A stretch of 36,682 nt of DNA from JAJKJG01 sp036556825 (GTDB lineage: Bacteria; Pseudomonadota; Alphaproteobacteria; Rhizobiales; Beijerinckiaceae): NCBI GenBank assembly GCA_036556825.1, contig DATBIR010000090.1, forward strand, positions 1 to 36,682. Direction: 5' to 3'. This document shows positions 1 through 7,851 of the stretch, in pieces. The position numbers were made by a program, and so were the translations under genes. Numbering within the stretch: position 1 is the stretch's first letter; each line of letters opens with the position of its first letter. Below the pieces are notes generated by a model, which was not told where the DNA came from, searched no databases, and saw only the letters and a program-made list of their open reading frames with translations.

Positions 1-1050
1 ACCATCCCGACCTGTCTCTACTACCTGTCGCTGCTGATCATGGTCGAACTGGACGCCCGCCGCTTCGGCGCCCGCGACGTGACCTTCGCGCAGGATCTGT
101 CGCTCGGCGCGATGACGCGCCGCTACGGCTTCCACTTCATCTCCCTGATCGCCGTGGTCGTGTTCATGGTCGTCGGCTATTCGCCGATGCTGTCCGTGTT
201 CTACGCGACCTTGACGACCTTCGCGCTCAGCTTCCTGCGGCGCGAGACGGCACTGATGCCGCCGAAGCTCAAACGCGCGCTCGCCGACGGCTCCATCGGC
301 GTGCTCGGCGCCGCCACGACCTGCGCCTGCGCCGGCATCATCGTCGGCGTCGTCACGCTCACGGGGCTCGGCCTCAAATTCTCGTCGATCGTGATCGATT
401 ATGCCGGCGGCAGCCTGCTCCTGACTGCGATCTATACCTGCCTGATCGTCTGGATCATCGGCCTCGCCGTGCCGGTCACGGCCTCGTATATCATCTGCGC
501 GGTGATCGCCGCGCCGGCCCTCGTCAAGCTCGGCGTGCCGGATTTCGCCGCCCACATGTTCATCTTCTATTATGCTGTGCTGTCGGAAGTGTCGCCGCCG
601 ACCGCGCTGTCGCCGTTCGCGGCGGCGGCCATCACCGGCGGCGATCCTTACCGCACGACCCTGCAATCCTGGAAATACACGCTGCCGGCCTTCCTCGTTC
701 CGTTCGTCTTCGTGCTCGATCCGGACGGCATAGGACTGCTCCTCAAGATCCCGAAGGATGGCTCGGCGCTCGGGATTATCTGGATCACGCTCAAGACCGG
801 GCTCGGGCTCATCGCCCTAGCCGCCGCGGCCCAGAACTGGGGGCTGCGCCGGAACACGCTCATCGAGCGCGCGCTGTTCCTCTTCGCCGGGCTCCTCCTC
901 GTCTTCCCGAGCCTGGTCGAGGCGCTCGCCGAGGCCGTTTCGGGACGGGACATCACGCATACGGCCACGCTCGGTCTGGTGATCGGCCTCGGCGTCGTGT
1001 TATGGCAGGCCTTGAGGCCGGCCGCCCCGGCGCCGGCTCCAACGACTTAA
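1..1050 (+). CDS. TRAP transporter permease, C-terminal part (partial)
   Basis: The frame is open from the first base, so the gene starts upstream of the window; 349 codons and the TAA stop are visible. The product is a very hydrophobic membrane protein with about eight or nine apparent helices. It carries DctM-like stretches such as VPVTASYIICAVIAAPAL and the SEVSPPTALSPFAAAAI segment typical of the large TRAP permease subunit or of fused DctQM proteins paired with TAXI binding proteins. It would sit in the inner membrane and import an organic anion using an ion gradient. The binding-protein gene follows after 20 nt, which supports one operon. The substrate cannot be read from the sequence. 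Family assignment is confident; whether the missing N-terminus carries a fused small subunit is unknown. Confidence 0.9.
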   Translation, partial: TIPTCLYYLSLLIMVELDARRFGARDVTFAQDLSLGAMTRRYGFHFISLIAVVVFMVVGYSPMLSVFYATLTTFALSFLRRETALMPPKLKRALADGSIGVLGAATTCACAGIIVGVVTLTGLGLKFSSIVIDYAGGSLLLTAIYTCLIVWIIGLAVPVTASYIICAVIAAPALVKLGVPDFAAHMFIFYYAVLSEVSPPTALSPFAAAAITGGDPYRTTLQSWKYTLPAFLVPFVFVLDPDGIGLLLKIPKDGSALGIIWITLKTGLGLIALAAAAQNWGLRRNTLIERALFLFAGLLLVFPSLVEALAEAVSGRDITHTATLGLVIGLGVVLWQALRPAAPAPAPTT

Positions 1051-1070
1051 CAATCTAGGGAGAGAATTTC

Positions 1071-2048
1071 ATGCTCAATCGGGCATTCAAGGGCGCAGCC
1101 GCCCTGGTCCTCGCATTCGGGGCCGCCGCCCTCGTCACCGGCGGAGCCGCCGCCCAGCAAAAAGCCTACTCGATCGGCACGGGTGGGACGGGTGGCGTTT
1201 ATTATCCGCTCGGCGGCGCCGTCGCGAACGTGCTCTCGAAGCACCTCTCCGGCGTGCAGGCGACAGCCGAGGTGACCGGCGGTTCTGTCGACAATCTCAA
1301 GCTGATCGGCTCGGGCCAGAGCGAGATCGGCTTCTCGATGGCCGATGCCGCTCTCGACGCGCTCAAGGGCGAGGACAAGTTCAAGGGCAACAAGGTGCCC
1401 CTGCAGACCCTGCTGGTCCTCTATCCCAACCGCATGCATGTCGCGACCATCGAAGGAACCGGCATCGAGAAGATGGCCGACCTCAAGGGCAAGCGTGTCT
1501 CGACGGGGTCGCCCGGCAGCGCCACGGAAGTGATGGCCTTCCGCGTGATCGAAGCCGCCGGCCTCGACAGGGACAAGGACATGAAACGCGAACGGCTCGG
1601 CGTCGCCGAGTCCGTGAACGCGCTCAAGGACCGCAAGATCGACGCGTTCTTCTGGGTCGGCGGCATCCCGACCGCGGCCGTGACCGATCTCGGCGCGACC
1701 CCCGGGGTCAAGATCAAGCTGATCGATCACGCCGACGTCGTCGAGAAGATGAACGCCAAATACGGCAAGCTCTACAGCGCCGGCGTCATCAAGGCCGGCT
1801 CGTATCCGGGGCAAGACAAGGACAACCAGATCACCGACGTCTGGAACATCCTGGTCACCGGCGGCCGCATGTCGGACGACGACGCCTACAAGGTCGTCAA
1901 GACGCTGGTCGAGCATAAGGCTGACCTCGTCGCCGTGCACAAGGAAGCGGAGAGCTTCTCGCTCGAAAACCAGGTCCAGGAGCGCTCGCCGATTCCGTTC
2001 CACCCGGGCGCGCTGCGCTACTTCAAGGAACGAGGCGTCAAGGGATAA
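1071..2048 (+). CDS. TAXI family TRAP transporter solute-binding protein
   Basis: A 325-aa periplasmic binding protein. Residues 1-28 form a clear signal peptide (hydrophobic core, cleavage near AAA-QQ). The mature N-terminus reads YSIGTGGTGGVYYPLGGAVA, the signature of the TAXI (TRAP-associated extracytoplasmic immunogenic) family. The length matches the family. A GGGAGAG ribosome site lies 6 nt before ATG 1071. It sits 20 nt after the TRAP permease, so both are probably co-transcribed and work together: this protein captures the ligand and hands it to the permease. Known TAXI ligands are small organic acids or amino acids; the ligand here is not predictable. Transcription probably ends in the palindromic repeat that follows directly. 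Confidence 0.93.
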   Translation: MLNRAFKGAAALVLAFGAAALVTGGAAAQQKAYSIGTGGTGGVYYPLGGAVANVLSKHLSGVQATAEVTGGSVDNLKLIGSGQSEIGFSMADAALDALKGEDKFKGNKVPLQTLLVLYPNRMHVATIEGTGIEKMADLKGKRVSTGSPGSATEVMAFRVIEAAGLDRDKDMKRERLGVAESVNALKDRKIDAFFWVGGIPTAAVTDLGATPGVKIKLIDHADVVEKMNAKYGKLYSAGVIKAGSYPGQDKDNQITDVWNILVTGGRMSDDDAYKVVKTLVEHKADLVAVHKEAESFSLENQVQERSPIPFHPGALRYFKERGVKG

Positions 2049-2056
2049 GCCGCTCT

Positions 2057-2153
2057 CCCTCTCCCGCTTGCGGGAGAGGGCCGGGGGGAGGGGGCGCGCT
2101 GGCCCTCTCCCGGTCTGCTTTGCAGACTCAACCTCTCCCGCAAGCGGGAGAGG
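2057..2153. repeat. Palindromic intergenic element (family A), two perfect palindromes
   Basis: The 97 bp between the TAXI gene and the convergent small membrane-protein gene are bracketed by two palindromes: CCCTCTCCCGC-TT-GCGGGAGAGGG (2057-2080) and CCTCTCCCGC-AA-GCGGGAGAGG (2132-2153). Related sequence recurs at 15941, 22221-22357 and 35389-35558. It sits between gene ends, so it may also act as a bidirectional terminator or mRNA stabiliser. Confidence 0.8.
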
Positions 2154-2390
2154 TTACCGCCAGATCGGCTCGACCTGCACGGCGCGTCGCCACAGCACCA
2201 CCATGGCGTAGACGCCGAGCAGGGAAAACAGGGCCATCAGCACGTAGCTGACCATGTCGCCGAGTTCGAACAGGCCGGCGATCGCCCACCCCGCGGCCAG
2301 GGCCACGCCGAACACCTCCGCGCCGATCAGAATCAGCACGCTGATCACCGTCACGAGGTTCTGCCAGTTCAGAGTGTTGCGCTCGGCCAA
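2154..2390 (-). CDS. Small two-helix membrane protein, unknown function
   Basis: A 78-aa protein with two predicted membrane helices: about residues 11-40 (VTVISVLILIGAEVFGVALA region) and 46-67 (MVSYVLMALFSLLGVYAMVV), then a short basic tail. The start is a TTG at 2390, supported by a GGAGA Shine-Dalgarno 8-9 nt upstream; no in-frame ATG fits before the first helix. I recognise no named family, though such short proteins are common in Hyphomicrobiales. It is divergent from the gamma-glutamyltransferase gene, with about 83 bp between start codons, so the two may share a control region. The extent is fairly well supported by the coding character and ribosome site; the function is unknown. Confidence 0.65.
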   Translation of the reverse strand: MAERNTLNWQNLVTVISVLILIGAEVFGVALAAGWAIAGLFELGDMVSYVLMALFSLLGVYAMVVLWRRAVQVEPIWR

Positions 2391-2473
2391 GGTCGATTTC
2401 TCCGTTGTCGCGTCGAAGCCACTACCTTAAGCGTCCCTCCCGACGCAATCATCCTGTGGCAATCGGCCTCCCC

Positions 2474-4069
2474 ATGCCTGACACCCCCGTTTTCCCGGCG
2501 GCCGCCGTCGCCGCCCCGCACCAGCTCGCGGCGGAGGCGGGGCGCGCGGTCCTCGCCGAGGGCGGGAATGCCATCGAGGCGATGGTGGCGATGGCCGCTG
2601 CCATCGCCGTGGTCTACCCGCACATGAACGCCCTCGGCGGGGACGCCTTCTGGCTCGTGCACGAGCCGGGCGGACGCGTGCGCGGCATCGACGCCAGCGG
2701 CCCCGCCGGATCGCTCGCCACCATCAAGCGCTATCGCGACAAGGACTATGACGCGATTCCCCCGCGCGGGCCCGACGCTGCCTTGACCGTTGCCGGCGCC
2801 GTCGCCGGCTGGCGGCTGGCGCTCGACTATGCGCGCCGTCTGGGCGGCAAGGCTCCGCTCGCTCTGCTTCTGCACGACGCGATCCGTTTTGCGCGCGACG
2901 GCTATCCCGTGTCGGCATCGGAAGCCCGTGAGGAGGCGAAGGAGTTCGAAACTCTCAAGACGGCGCCCGGTTTCGCCGAGACGTTCCTGGTGGACGGCAA
3001 GTCTGCGTCGGCGGGCACCCTGCGCCGCGTGCCGGCGCTGGCCGATACCCTGTCCCAGCTCGCCGATGCCGGTCTGGACGACTTCTACCGGGGCGACGTC
3101 GGTCGCGAGATCGCGGCCGACCTGGAGCGCATCGGCAGCCCTGTGACCCGCCGCGACCTCGAAGGCTATCGCGCCGCTGCGATGGAGCCCCTGTCGGCGC
3201 GCCTGCAGGACGTGGCTCTCTACAACTGCCCGCCGCCGACGCAGGGCCTCGCCTCGCTCCTGCTCCTCGGCATCTTCGAGCGGCTCGACGTCCGGCGCGG
3301 CGAAAGCATCGAGCATCATCACGGCCTTGTCGAAGCGACCAAGCGCGCCGTCGCCATACGCGACCGCGTCGTCACCGATCCGCGCCATCTCGCGCACGAC
3401 CCGCACGCGTTCCTCTCCGCGTCGGTGTTCGAGCGCGAGGCGGCGCTGGTCGAGCGCGGGCGTGCGGCGCCGTTCCCGCTGCCGCCGGGCGAGGGCGACA
3501 CCGTCTGGATGGGGGCCATCGACGCGAACGGCCTTGCCGTGTCCTACATCCAGTCAATCTACTGGGAATGGGGATCGGGCTGCGTGCTGCCGCGGACCGG
3601 CATTCACTGGCAGAACCGGGGCGTCTCGTTCTCGCTCGACCCGAAAGCCCGCAATCCGCTCGAGCCCGGACGAAAGCCCTTCCATACCCTCAATCCCGCC
3701 ATGGCGGTTTTCGCCGACGGCCGCGTCATGTCCTACGGCGCGATGGGCGGCGACGGCCAGCCGCAGTTCCAGGCGCAGATCTTCAGCCGCTACGCCAAAT
3801 TCGGAATGGCCCCGGCCGACGCGGTCGATGCACCCAGGTGGCTGCTCGGCCGCACCTGGGGGACGACGTCGACGCGCCTGAAGCTCGAAAGCCGCTTTGA
3901 ACCGTCACTGGTTCAGGGGCTGGCCCGGCTCGGTCACGACGTCGAGGAACACCCGCGTCCGTATTGGGAGGATTTCGGCCACGCCGGGATGCTGGTCAAG
4001 CAGCCGCGTGACGGTCGGGTCGAGGCCACGCACGATCCACGTTCGGACGGCGGGGCGGTGGGATTGTGA
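2474..4069 (+). CDS. Gamma-glutamyltransferase family protein
   Basis: A 531-aa Ntn-hydrolase of the gamma-glutamyltransferase/cephalosporin acylase family, the branch without a signal peptide, so probably cytoplasmic. The N-terminal half has the family block AEGGNAIEAMVAMAAAIAVV followed by NALGGDAFWLVHEP. The likely autocleavage site is the Thr in EGDTVWMGAIDANGLAVSY (nucleotides about 3493-3550), which would become the N-terminal nucleophile of the small subunit. Downstream are GAMGGDGQPQFQAQ and DAPRW, also family blocks. I chose ATG 2474 because the frame upstream, back to TTG 2405, adds a basic unconserved stretch without a ribosome site; GTG 2456 is a second alternative. Such enzymes hydrolyse or transfer gamma-glutamyl groups, or deacylate amide substrates; the substrate is not predictable. 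Confidence 0.88.
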   Translation: MPDTPVFPAAAVAAPHQLAAEAGRAVLAEGGNAIEAMVAMAAAIAVVYPHMNALGGDAFWLVHEPGGRVRGIDASGPAGSLATIKRYRDKDYDAIPPRGPDAALTVAGAVAGWRLALDYARRLGGKAPLALLLHDAIRFARDGYPVSASEAREEAKEFETLKTAPGFAETFLVDGKSASAGTLRRVPALADTLSQLADAGLDDFYRGDVGREIAADLERIGSPVTRRDLEGYRAAAMEPLSARLQDVALYNCPPPTQGLASLLLLGIFERLDVRRGESIEHHHGLVEATKRAVAIRDRVVTDPRHLAHDPHAFLSASVFEREAALVERGRAAPFPLPPGEGDTVWMGAIDANGLAVSYIQSIYWEWGSGCVLPRTGIHWQNRGVSFSLDPKARNPLEPGRKPFHTLNPAMAVFADGRVMSYGAMGGDGQPQFQAQIFSRYAKFGMAPADAVDAPRWLLGRTWGTTSTRLKLESRFEPSLVQGLARLGHDVEEHPRPYWEDFGHAGMLVKQPRDGRVEATHDPRSDGGAVGL

Positions 4070-4131
4070 GCGCCGAGCACGGTCCCTTCATACCGATCGA
4101 CCACGCTATCCTTCTCCTTGCGCCGCATGAT

Positions 4132-4200
4132 CCCGGATCAAGTCCGGGGCCAGCCCTTTTCGGCAAAGCGGGACCTGCCCCGGATCACGTCCGGGGCAGG
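4132..4200. repeat. Double stem-loop intergenic element (family C)
   Basis: Two related perfect palindromes lie between the convergent gamma-glutamyltransferase and BTLCP genes: CCCGGA-TCAAG-TCCGGG (4132-4148) and CCTGCCCCGGA-TCACG-TCCGGGGCAGG (4174-4200). Both have a TCANG loop. This fits a short interspersed palindromic repeat that can double as a terminator for both genes. A degenerate relative, CCGGAATCAGGTCCGG, occurs near 19125. Confidence 0.7.
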
Positions 4201-4217
4201 CCCTTGCCGGATCATCT

Positions 4218-4958
4218 TCAGCGGGATGCGACGCGGGCCGGGGACAGCAGCGACGGCGGCTGCTGAGGCTCCTCGTTGTTGGCGGTCACCACAGGCGAGC
4301 TGATCCCGCCGAGCGAAACCCATTCCCGGCCATCCTGGCCCTCGCGCTTGATGTAGACGTAGCCCGTCTGCGTCCACGGCAGGATCGCCATGCGCCGGTT
4401 GTCGAGGATCAGGTCGCCACGATCCGTGCGCACCATCAGCACGGCGTGGCCGTCGCCGTCTTCGTCGATCACGACGGTCATGCGCATGGCGCGGCGCGGA
4501 AGCCCGCGCTCGATCAACTCCTTGCGCTTGAGGAGCTGGATGTCCTCGCAGTCGCCGTAGCCGTCGCTCGGCAGGTTCCAGCTGTCCTCGATGCCCCAAT
4601 GCTCGCGATCGCTGATCGCCGTGATGCGCTCGTTGACGGCGCGGTTCACCATCAGCAGCGTCTGCCACACGTCCGCTGTCAGCGCGATGACCGGCATCTC
4701 GGACCGGTCCACTGCACATTCGTCCGGAACGTGCCGGCACAGCTCCACCCAGGCCCGGATCGGCTCGACCGCCCCGCTTCCCGCCAGCGCCGATGAGCGG
4801 ACCGGCAGGGAAGCCAGCGTTTGGGCTCGGCAGATATCCGGAAGGAGAAGCGAAAGGGTGAGGAAGGCCGCGGCAGCGGCTCCGGCGATCGAGAAGTGAA
4901 CGCGCGCGTTCACGGTGCGAGCGCACAGCTTGGTGCGCCCGGCGAGTGTCTGGCCCAT
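4218..4958 (-). CDS. Transglutaminase-like cysteine peptidase (BTLCP family)
   Basis: A 246-aa protein of the bacterial transglutaminase-like cysteine proteinase family. The catalytic triad is visible: Cys137 in GYGDCEDIQLLKRK, His171 in DGDGHAVLMV and Asp186 in LILDNRR. An N-terminal hydrophobic stretch (about residues 22-42, ending CRAQ) is a signal peptide or anchor, placing the enzyme in the periplasm. ATG 4958 is preferred because GTGGGGG lies just before it; a TTG at 4970 is an alternative start. In other proteobacteria, relatives (LapG) cleave surface adhesins under cyclic-di-GMP control, but no LapD or adhesin gene is in view, so that role is only a possibility. A perfect TTAA-N7-TTAA site 46 nt upstream suggests CtrA control. 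Confidence 0.88.
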   Translation of the reverse strand: MGQTLAGRTKLCARTVNARVHFSIAGAAAAAFLTLSLLLPDICRAQTLASLPVRSSALAGSGAVEPIRAWVELCRHVPDECAVDRSEMPVIALTADVWQTLLMVNRAVNERITAISDREHWGIEDSWNLPSDGYGDCEDIQLLKRKELIERGLPRRAMRMTVVIDEDGDGHAVLMVRTDRGDLILDNRRMAILPWTQTGYVYIKREGQDGREWVSLGGISSPVVTANNEEPQQPPSLLSPARVASR

Positions 4959-5003
4959 AGCCCCCACCAACTCGGTTGATTGTTCAAGAACATACCGAGA
5001 TGG

Positions 5004-5018
5004 TTAAGCATTGGTTAA
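5004..5018 (-). promoter_or_regulatory. Candidate CtrA full binding site
   Basis: TTAA-GCATTGG-TTAA is an exact match to the CtrA consensus TTAA-N7-TTAA. On the minus strand it reads as two TTAACCA half-sites. It lies 46 nt upstream of the BTLCP start, a normal position for an activator or repressor site. The match is seen directly; CtrA binding is inferred from alphaproteobacterial knowledge. Confidence 0.6.
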
Positions 5019-5085
5019 TTTCGGCGGTGCGCTGCCGCACACGCGCGGGGACGTCTGCCGCCTCAACCCGTGTTGTCGCGCAAAT

Positions 5086-5101
5086 GTCACACAGTTGTGA
5101 C
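5086..5101 (-). terminator. Hairpin after the NicO gene, weak terminator
   Basis: GTCACA-CAGT-TGTGAC is a perfect 6-bp inverted repeat with a 4-nt loop. Read on the minus strand it follows the NicO stop by about 20 nt and is followed by ATTTGCG. The T-tract is poor, so it may instead be an operator in the BTLCP upstream region. Confidence 0.35.
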
Positions 5102-5121
5102 CGGGCCACTACCCCTGTGTG

Positions 5122-6204
5122 CTAGCTCGCTCCCACTACGGCCCACAGGCCGGCCAGCAACGAGGCGCCGAGGACGAGCACGAAGGCTGCCGCCAGAAGC
5201 TCGACGGCGGGTATGGCGAGGCTGCCATAGCGGCTCTGCTTCGCGGCGAAGCGCAGCGCCACGGACTTTGCGAACACGGCCAACGTGGCGATCAGCCCGG
5301 TCGTCAGGGCCGTTCCCAGCGCCATTGCGAAGGTGGCGGCGATGCCGGCCGCGAACAGGCCCTGAGAGAGGGCGAAGACGAGCACGACGAGGGCGCCCGC
5401 ACAGGGCCTGATCCCGGCTGCGAAGACGACTGCAACCATGTCGCGCCAGTTGGTCAGCCGGTCGACCTCCCGGGCGGTGAGGTGGACATGGCCGCAGGCG
5501 TCGTCGCAGACATGGTCATGACGGGAATGGGCGTGGTGGTGATGCTCGTGATGGGCGTGCCCGTGGGCATGATGCGCATGTGCCTGCGAGGTCGCAGCCA
5601 ACAGCTTGCCGGCCTTGCGCCACACCAGGACGAGGCCGAGCGCCGCCACCGCCGCGAAGCTGGTGATCTCGACGATGTTGGTGACCTGGCTCATGGTGCG
5701 CACCGTCCCTCGCAGCAGGACCGTGACAAGGCTGACCAGCACGACGGCGCCGACCGCCTGCACGAGCGCTGCGCCGAGGCTCAGGGCGAAGCCTTTGACC
5801 AGGGCGCGCTCGCTCGACACGAGATAGGCGGCGATCACCGCCTTGCCATGGCCGGGGCCGGCGGCGTGAAAGACGCCATAGGCGAAGCCGAGCGCAATCA
5901 GCGTCCACAGGGCGGCGCCGCTCTGCTTCAGGTCCGCGACTGCCGCCTGAAGGCTCTTGAAGAAGCTCGCCTGCATGGCGAGGATGACGCCGCCGAGCCC
6001 GGTCGCGCTCGGCGCCGCCTCGCGCACGCCCATGCCGAACGGATTGCGCGCCGGCACCGGCGGCGCGGCGGAGGCGAGAAGCCACGCCAGCAGGGCGGCC
6101 CCGGCGGCGACGATCATCACCGCCGCCGTCGCCACAGCGAGCCGCGCAAGGACAGGGCTGCGGCGCGCGAACGGCGGCGCCGCCGTTTGCGCGGTCACGG
6201 ACAT
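5122..6204 (-). CDS. NicO-type nickel/cobalt exporter with His-rich loop
   Basis: A 360-aa inner-membrane protein of the NicO (RcnA-like) family. One helix spans about residues 20-45. Then comes the metal-transport motif FHAAGPGHGKAVIAAYLVS (about 112-130), several more helices, and a second conserved motif GIRPCAGALVVLVFALSQG (264-282). Between them residues 209-241 form a loop with 16 histidines and two cysteines, expected to bind Ni, Co or another divalent metal on the way to export. It overlaps the DUF1007 gene upstream by 10 nt, so the two are translationally coupled. DUF1007 proteins frequently accompany NicO proteins. Family RcnA members confer Ni/Co resistance; metal and direction here are inferred. 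Confidence 0.9.
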   Translation of the reverse strand: MSVTAQTAAPPFARRSPVLARLAVATAAVMIVAAGAALLAWLLASAAPPVPARNPFGMGVREAAPSATGLGGVILAMQASFFKSLQAAVADLKQSGAALWTLIALGFAYGVFHAAGPGHGKAVIAAYLVSSERALVKGFALSLGAALVQAVGAVVLVSLVTVLLRGTVRTMSQVTNIVEITSFAAVAALGLVLVWRKAGKLLAATSQAHAHHAHGHAHHEHHHHAHSRHDHVCDDACGHVHLTAREVDRLTNWRDMVAVVFAAGIRPCAGALVVLVFALSQGLFAAGIAATFAMALGTALTTGLIATLAVFAKSVALRFAAKQSRYGSLAIPAVELLAAAFVLVLGASLLAGLWAVVGAS

Positions 6205-6842
6205 GCGACAATGACCCGGCTGGCCTGTCCGGCGCCGTAAGCGGAGGACGCGGTCAGGGCCTCGAAAAAGGCTTCCGACAATTTCTGCTGCTGGGCCGCC
6301 TCGATCGGCTTGGGGCGGGTGATCGTCTTGGCGCAGCCCTGCGGCGCATTGGCAAGCTTCGCGGCGTCCTCGCCCTCGGCGATGCTGAAGGCGACGAAGA
6401 AGGTCGGGTCGTAGACTTCCAGGGCAAGCATCTTGTTGCGCGCCGGCGCTCTCAGCGGCAGGCGGAACGACAGGGTGACCACGCCGTTCTCGAACGTCAT
6501 TTGCGGATCGGTCGGCGGGTTGAAGGCCTGCTTCGCGCCATTCGCCTTCAGCACGGTGAAGTAGTCGAATTCGTGCAGCGATTCGGTGTTGACCTTGGCG
6601 AGTTCCTGCAACTCGTCAGCGCTCAGCTTGCCGTCACCGTTCTTGTCGAGGCCCTGCGTGACCACCGCCGAATAGGCCGCATCGAAGGTCCAGCGATGGT
6701 TCACCGCCGTGACCTTGCCGTCGCCCCCGAACAGGAGTTCGGCTTTTGTCGTCACCCAGACGTGGGGATGGGCGAGGGCCGGCGTCGCGGCCAAGAGCAG
6801 CCCGGGCAGCAGAAGCCGCCATGCGATCGTCGTCGTTCTCAT
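6195..6842 (-). CDS. DUF1007 family periplasmic protein
   Basis: A 215-aa protein starting at ATG 6842, chosen because GGGGG lies 6 nt upstream and translation then begins directly with a signal peptide (cleavage near residue 24, ALA-HP). In-frame starts at 6857 and 6917 would add a non-signal-like extension. The mature N-terminus HPHVWV and the segment VNHRWTFDAAYSAVV are typical of DUF1007. Residues 66-78 read DKNGDGKLSADEL, a canonical EF-hand calcium loop. The gene overlaps NicO by 10 nt in one operon, and the pair is widespread in proteobacteria. A role as periplasmic partner in divalent-metal transport is inferred from this context; the biochemical function of the family is not established. 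Confidence 0.85.
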   Translation of the reverse strand: MRTTTIAWRLLLPGLLLAATPALAHPHVWVTTKAELLFGGDGKVTAVNHRWTFDAAYSAVVTQGLDKNGDGKLSADELQELAKVNTESLHEFDYFTVLKANGAKQAFNPPTDPQMTFENGVVTLSFRLPLRAPARNKMLALEVYDPTFFVAFSIAEGEDAAKLANAPQGCAKTITRPKPIEAAQQQKLSEAFFEALTASSAYGAGQASRVIVACP

Positions 6843-7146
6843 TCCATGCCCCCGCATCGGGACGGGTCGTTCGTTGTCAGAAGGCTGTTTCGCGATACGC
6901 CGCCCCCTTGGGGACATCCACGCTTACTGCGGCGAAAGCGAGGCGAGGGGCCCAATCCGCCAAGGCGCGACAGCGCCGCAAACGTGCATCTGAATACCGC
7001 CGGAACGGCGGCGGATCACCTCGGCTGCCCGGTCCGGCGCTCTCGCGGCTGTGAACAGGGGTCGGAGGCGCCGGGCCTTCTGTTCACAGGCGCATGCCGC
7101 TAGGGAATGGGCACGATCTGCCAAGCTCGATCCGAAAGGGATGCCG
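6843..7146. other. Divergent intergenic region between DUF1007 and gst
   Basis: These 304 bp separate two divergent operons. I see no convincing coding region, tRNA or recognisable metal or cobalamin riboswitch. It contains a short hairpin (CCGCCG-GAA-CGGCGG around 6998) and a perfect 10-bp inverted repeat at 7049-7089, listed separately. Promoters for both operons should lie here. Confidence 0.5.
7049..7089 (+). promoter_or_regulatory. Perfect 10-bp inverted repeat upstream of gst
   Basis: CTGTGAACAG (7049-7058) and CTGTTCACAG (7080-7089) are exact reverse complements separated by 21 nt, ending 57 nt before the first glutathione transferase. It could be a two-turn operator for a dimeric repressor or an mRNA hairpin. 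I recognise no regulator for it. Confidence 0.4.
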
Positions 7147-7851
7147 ATGATCGATCTGTATTATTGGACGACGCCGAACGGCCACAAGGTGACGCTGTTT
7201 CTCGAGGAAACCGGCCTCCCCTACCGCATCCACCCGATCAATATCGGCAAGGGCGAGCAGTTCGCGCCGGAGTTTCTGGCGGTCTCGCCGAACAACCGCA
7301 TTCCCTCCATCGTCGACAAGGAGCCGGCGGGCGGCGGCGCGCCCGTCTCGGTGTTCGAATCCGGCGCCATCCTGCTCTATCTCGCCGAGAAGACCGGGCG
7401 GTTCATCGCCACCGATCCGCGTGGCCGCGCCGAGGTCCTGCAATGGCTGTTCTGGCAGATGGGCGGTCTCGGCCCCATGGCCGGCCAGGCGCACCATTTC
7501 CGCATCTATGCCCCGGAGAAGCTCGATTACGCCGTCAAGCGCTACACGGACGAATGCAACCGCCTCTACGGCGTCCTGAACAAGCGCCTGGCCGACCGCG
7601 CCTTCGTCGCCGGCAAGGATTACACGATCGCCGACATGGCCGCTTATCCGTGGATCGTCCCGCATGAGCGGCAGGGCCAGACTCTCGATGATTTCCCCAA
7701 CCTCAAGCGCTGGTTCGAGACCATCAAGGCGCGTGCGGCGACGGTGCGCGCCTACGACATCGTGCAGAAGGTCAACCCGCAGGCCGGCAAGCCGATGGGC
7801 GACAACGAGAAGAAGGTGATGTTCGGCCAGACGGCCGCCGTCGTGCGATGA
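7147..7851 (+). CDS. Glutathione S-transferase, YfcG/YghU-like disulfide-bond oxidoreductase
   Basis: A 234-aa cytosolic glutathione transferase. The thioredoxin-like N-domain reads IDLYYWTTPNGHKVTLFLEE, with NNRIPSIVD and FESGAILLYLAEKTG, close to E. coli YfcG and yeast Ure2p. The all-alpha C-domain includes LQWLFWQMGGLGPMAGQAHH and the N-capping segment KDYTIADMAAYPW. In this branch the TPNG Asn/Thr region replaces a catalytic Tyr or Ser, and the enzymes show disulfide reductase and peroxidase activity with glutathione. ATG 7147 is preferred over ATG 7141 because AAAGGG (7135-7140) lies 6 nt upstream of it. The stop overlaps the next gene's start (ATGA), so the two transferases are translationally coupled. 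Confidence 0.9.
   Translation: MIDLYYWTTPNGHKVTLFLEETGLPYRIHPINIGKGEQFAPEFLAVSPNNRIPSIVDKEPAGGGAPVSVFESGAILLYLAEKTGRFIATDPRGRAEVLQWLFWQMGGLGPMAGQAHHFRIYAPEKLDYAVKRYTDECNRLYGVLNKRLADRAFVAGKDYTIADMAAYPWIVPHERQGQTLDDFPNLKRWFETIKARAATVRAYDIVQKVNPQAGKPMGDNEKKVMFGQTAAVVR

Noticed and set aside
2405..2473. TTG 2405 as the start of the gamma-glutamyltransferase
   Set aside because: No ribosome site, a basic unconserved extension, and it would reach almost to the start of the divergent gene; ATG 2474 fits the family.
6843..7146. A nickel/cobalt or cobalamin riboswitch or Zur site upstream of the DUF1007-NicO operon
   Set aside because: I looked for the conserved blocks and saw none.
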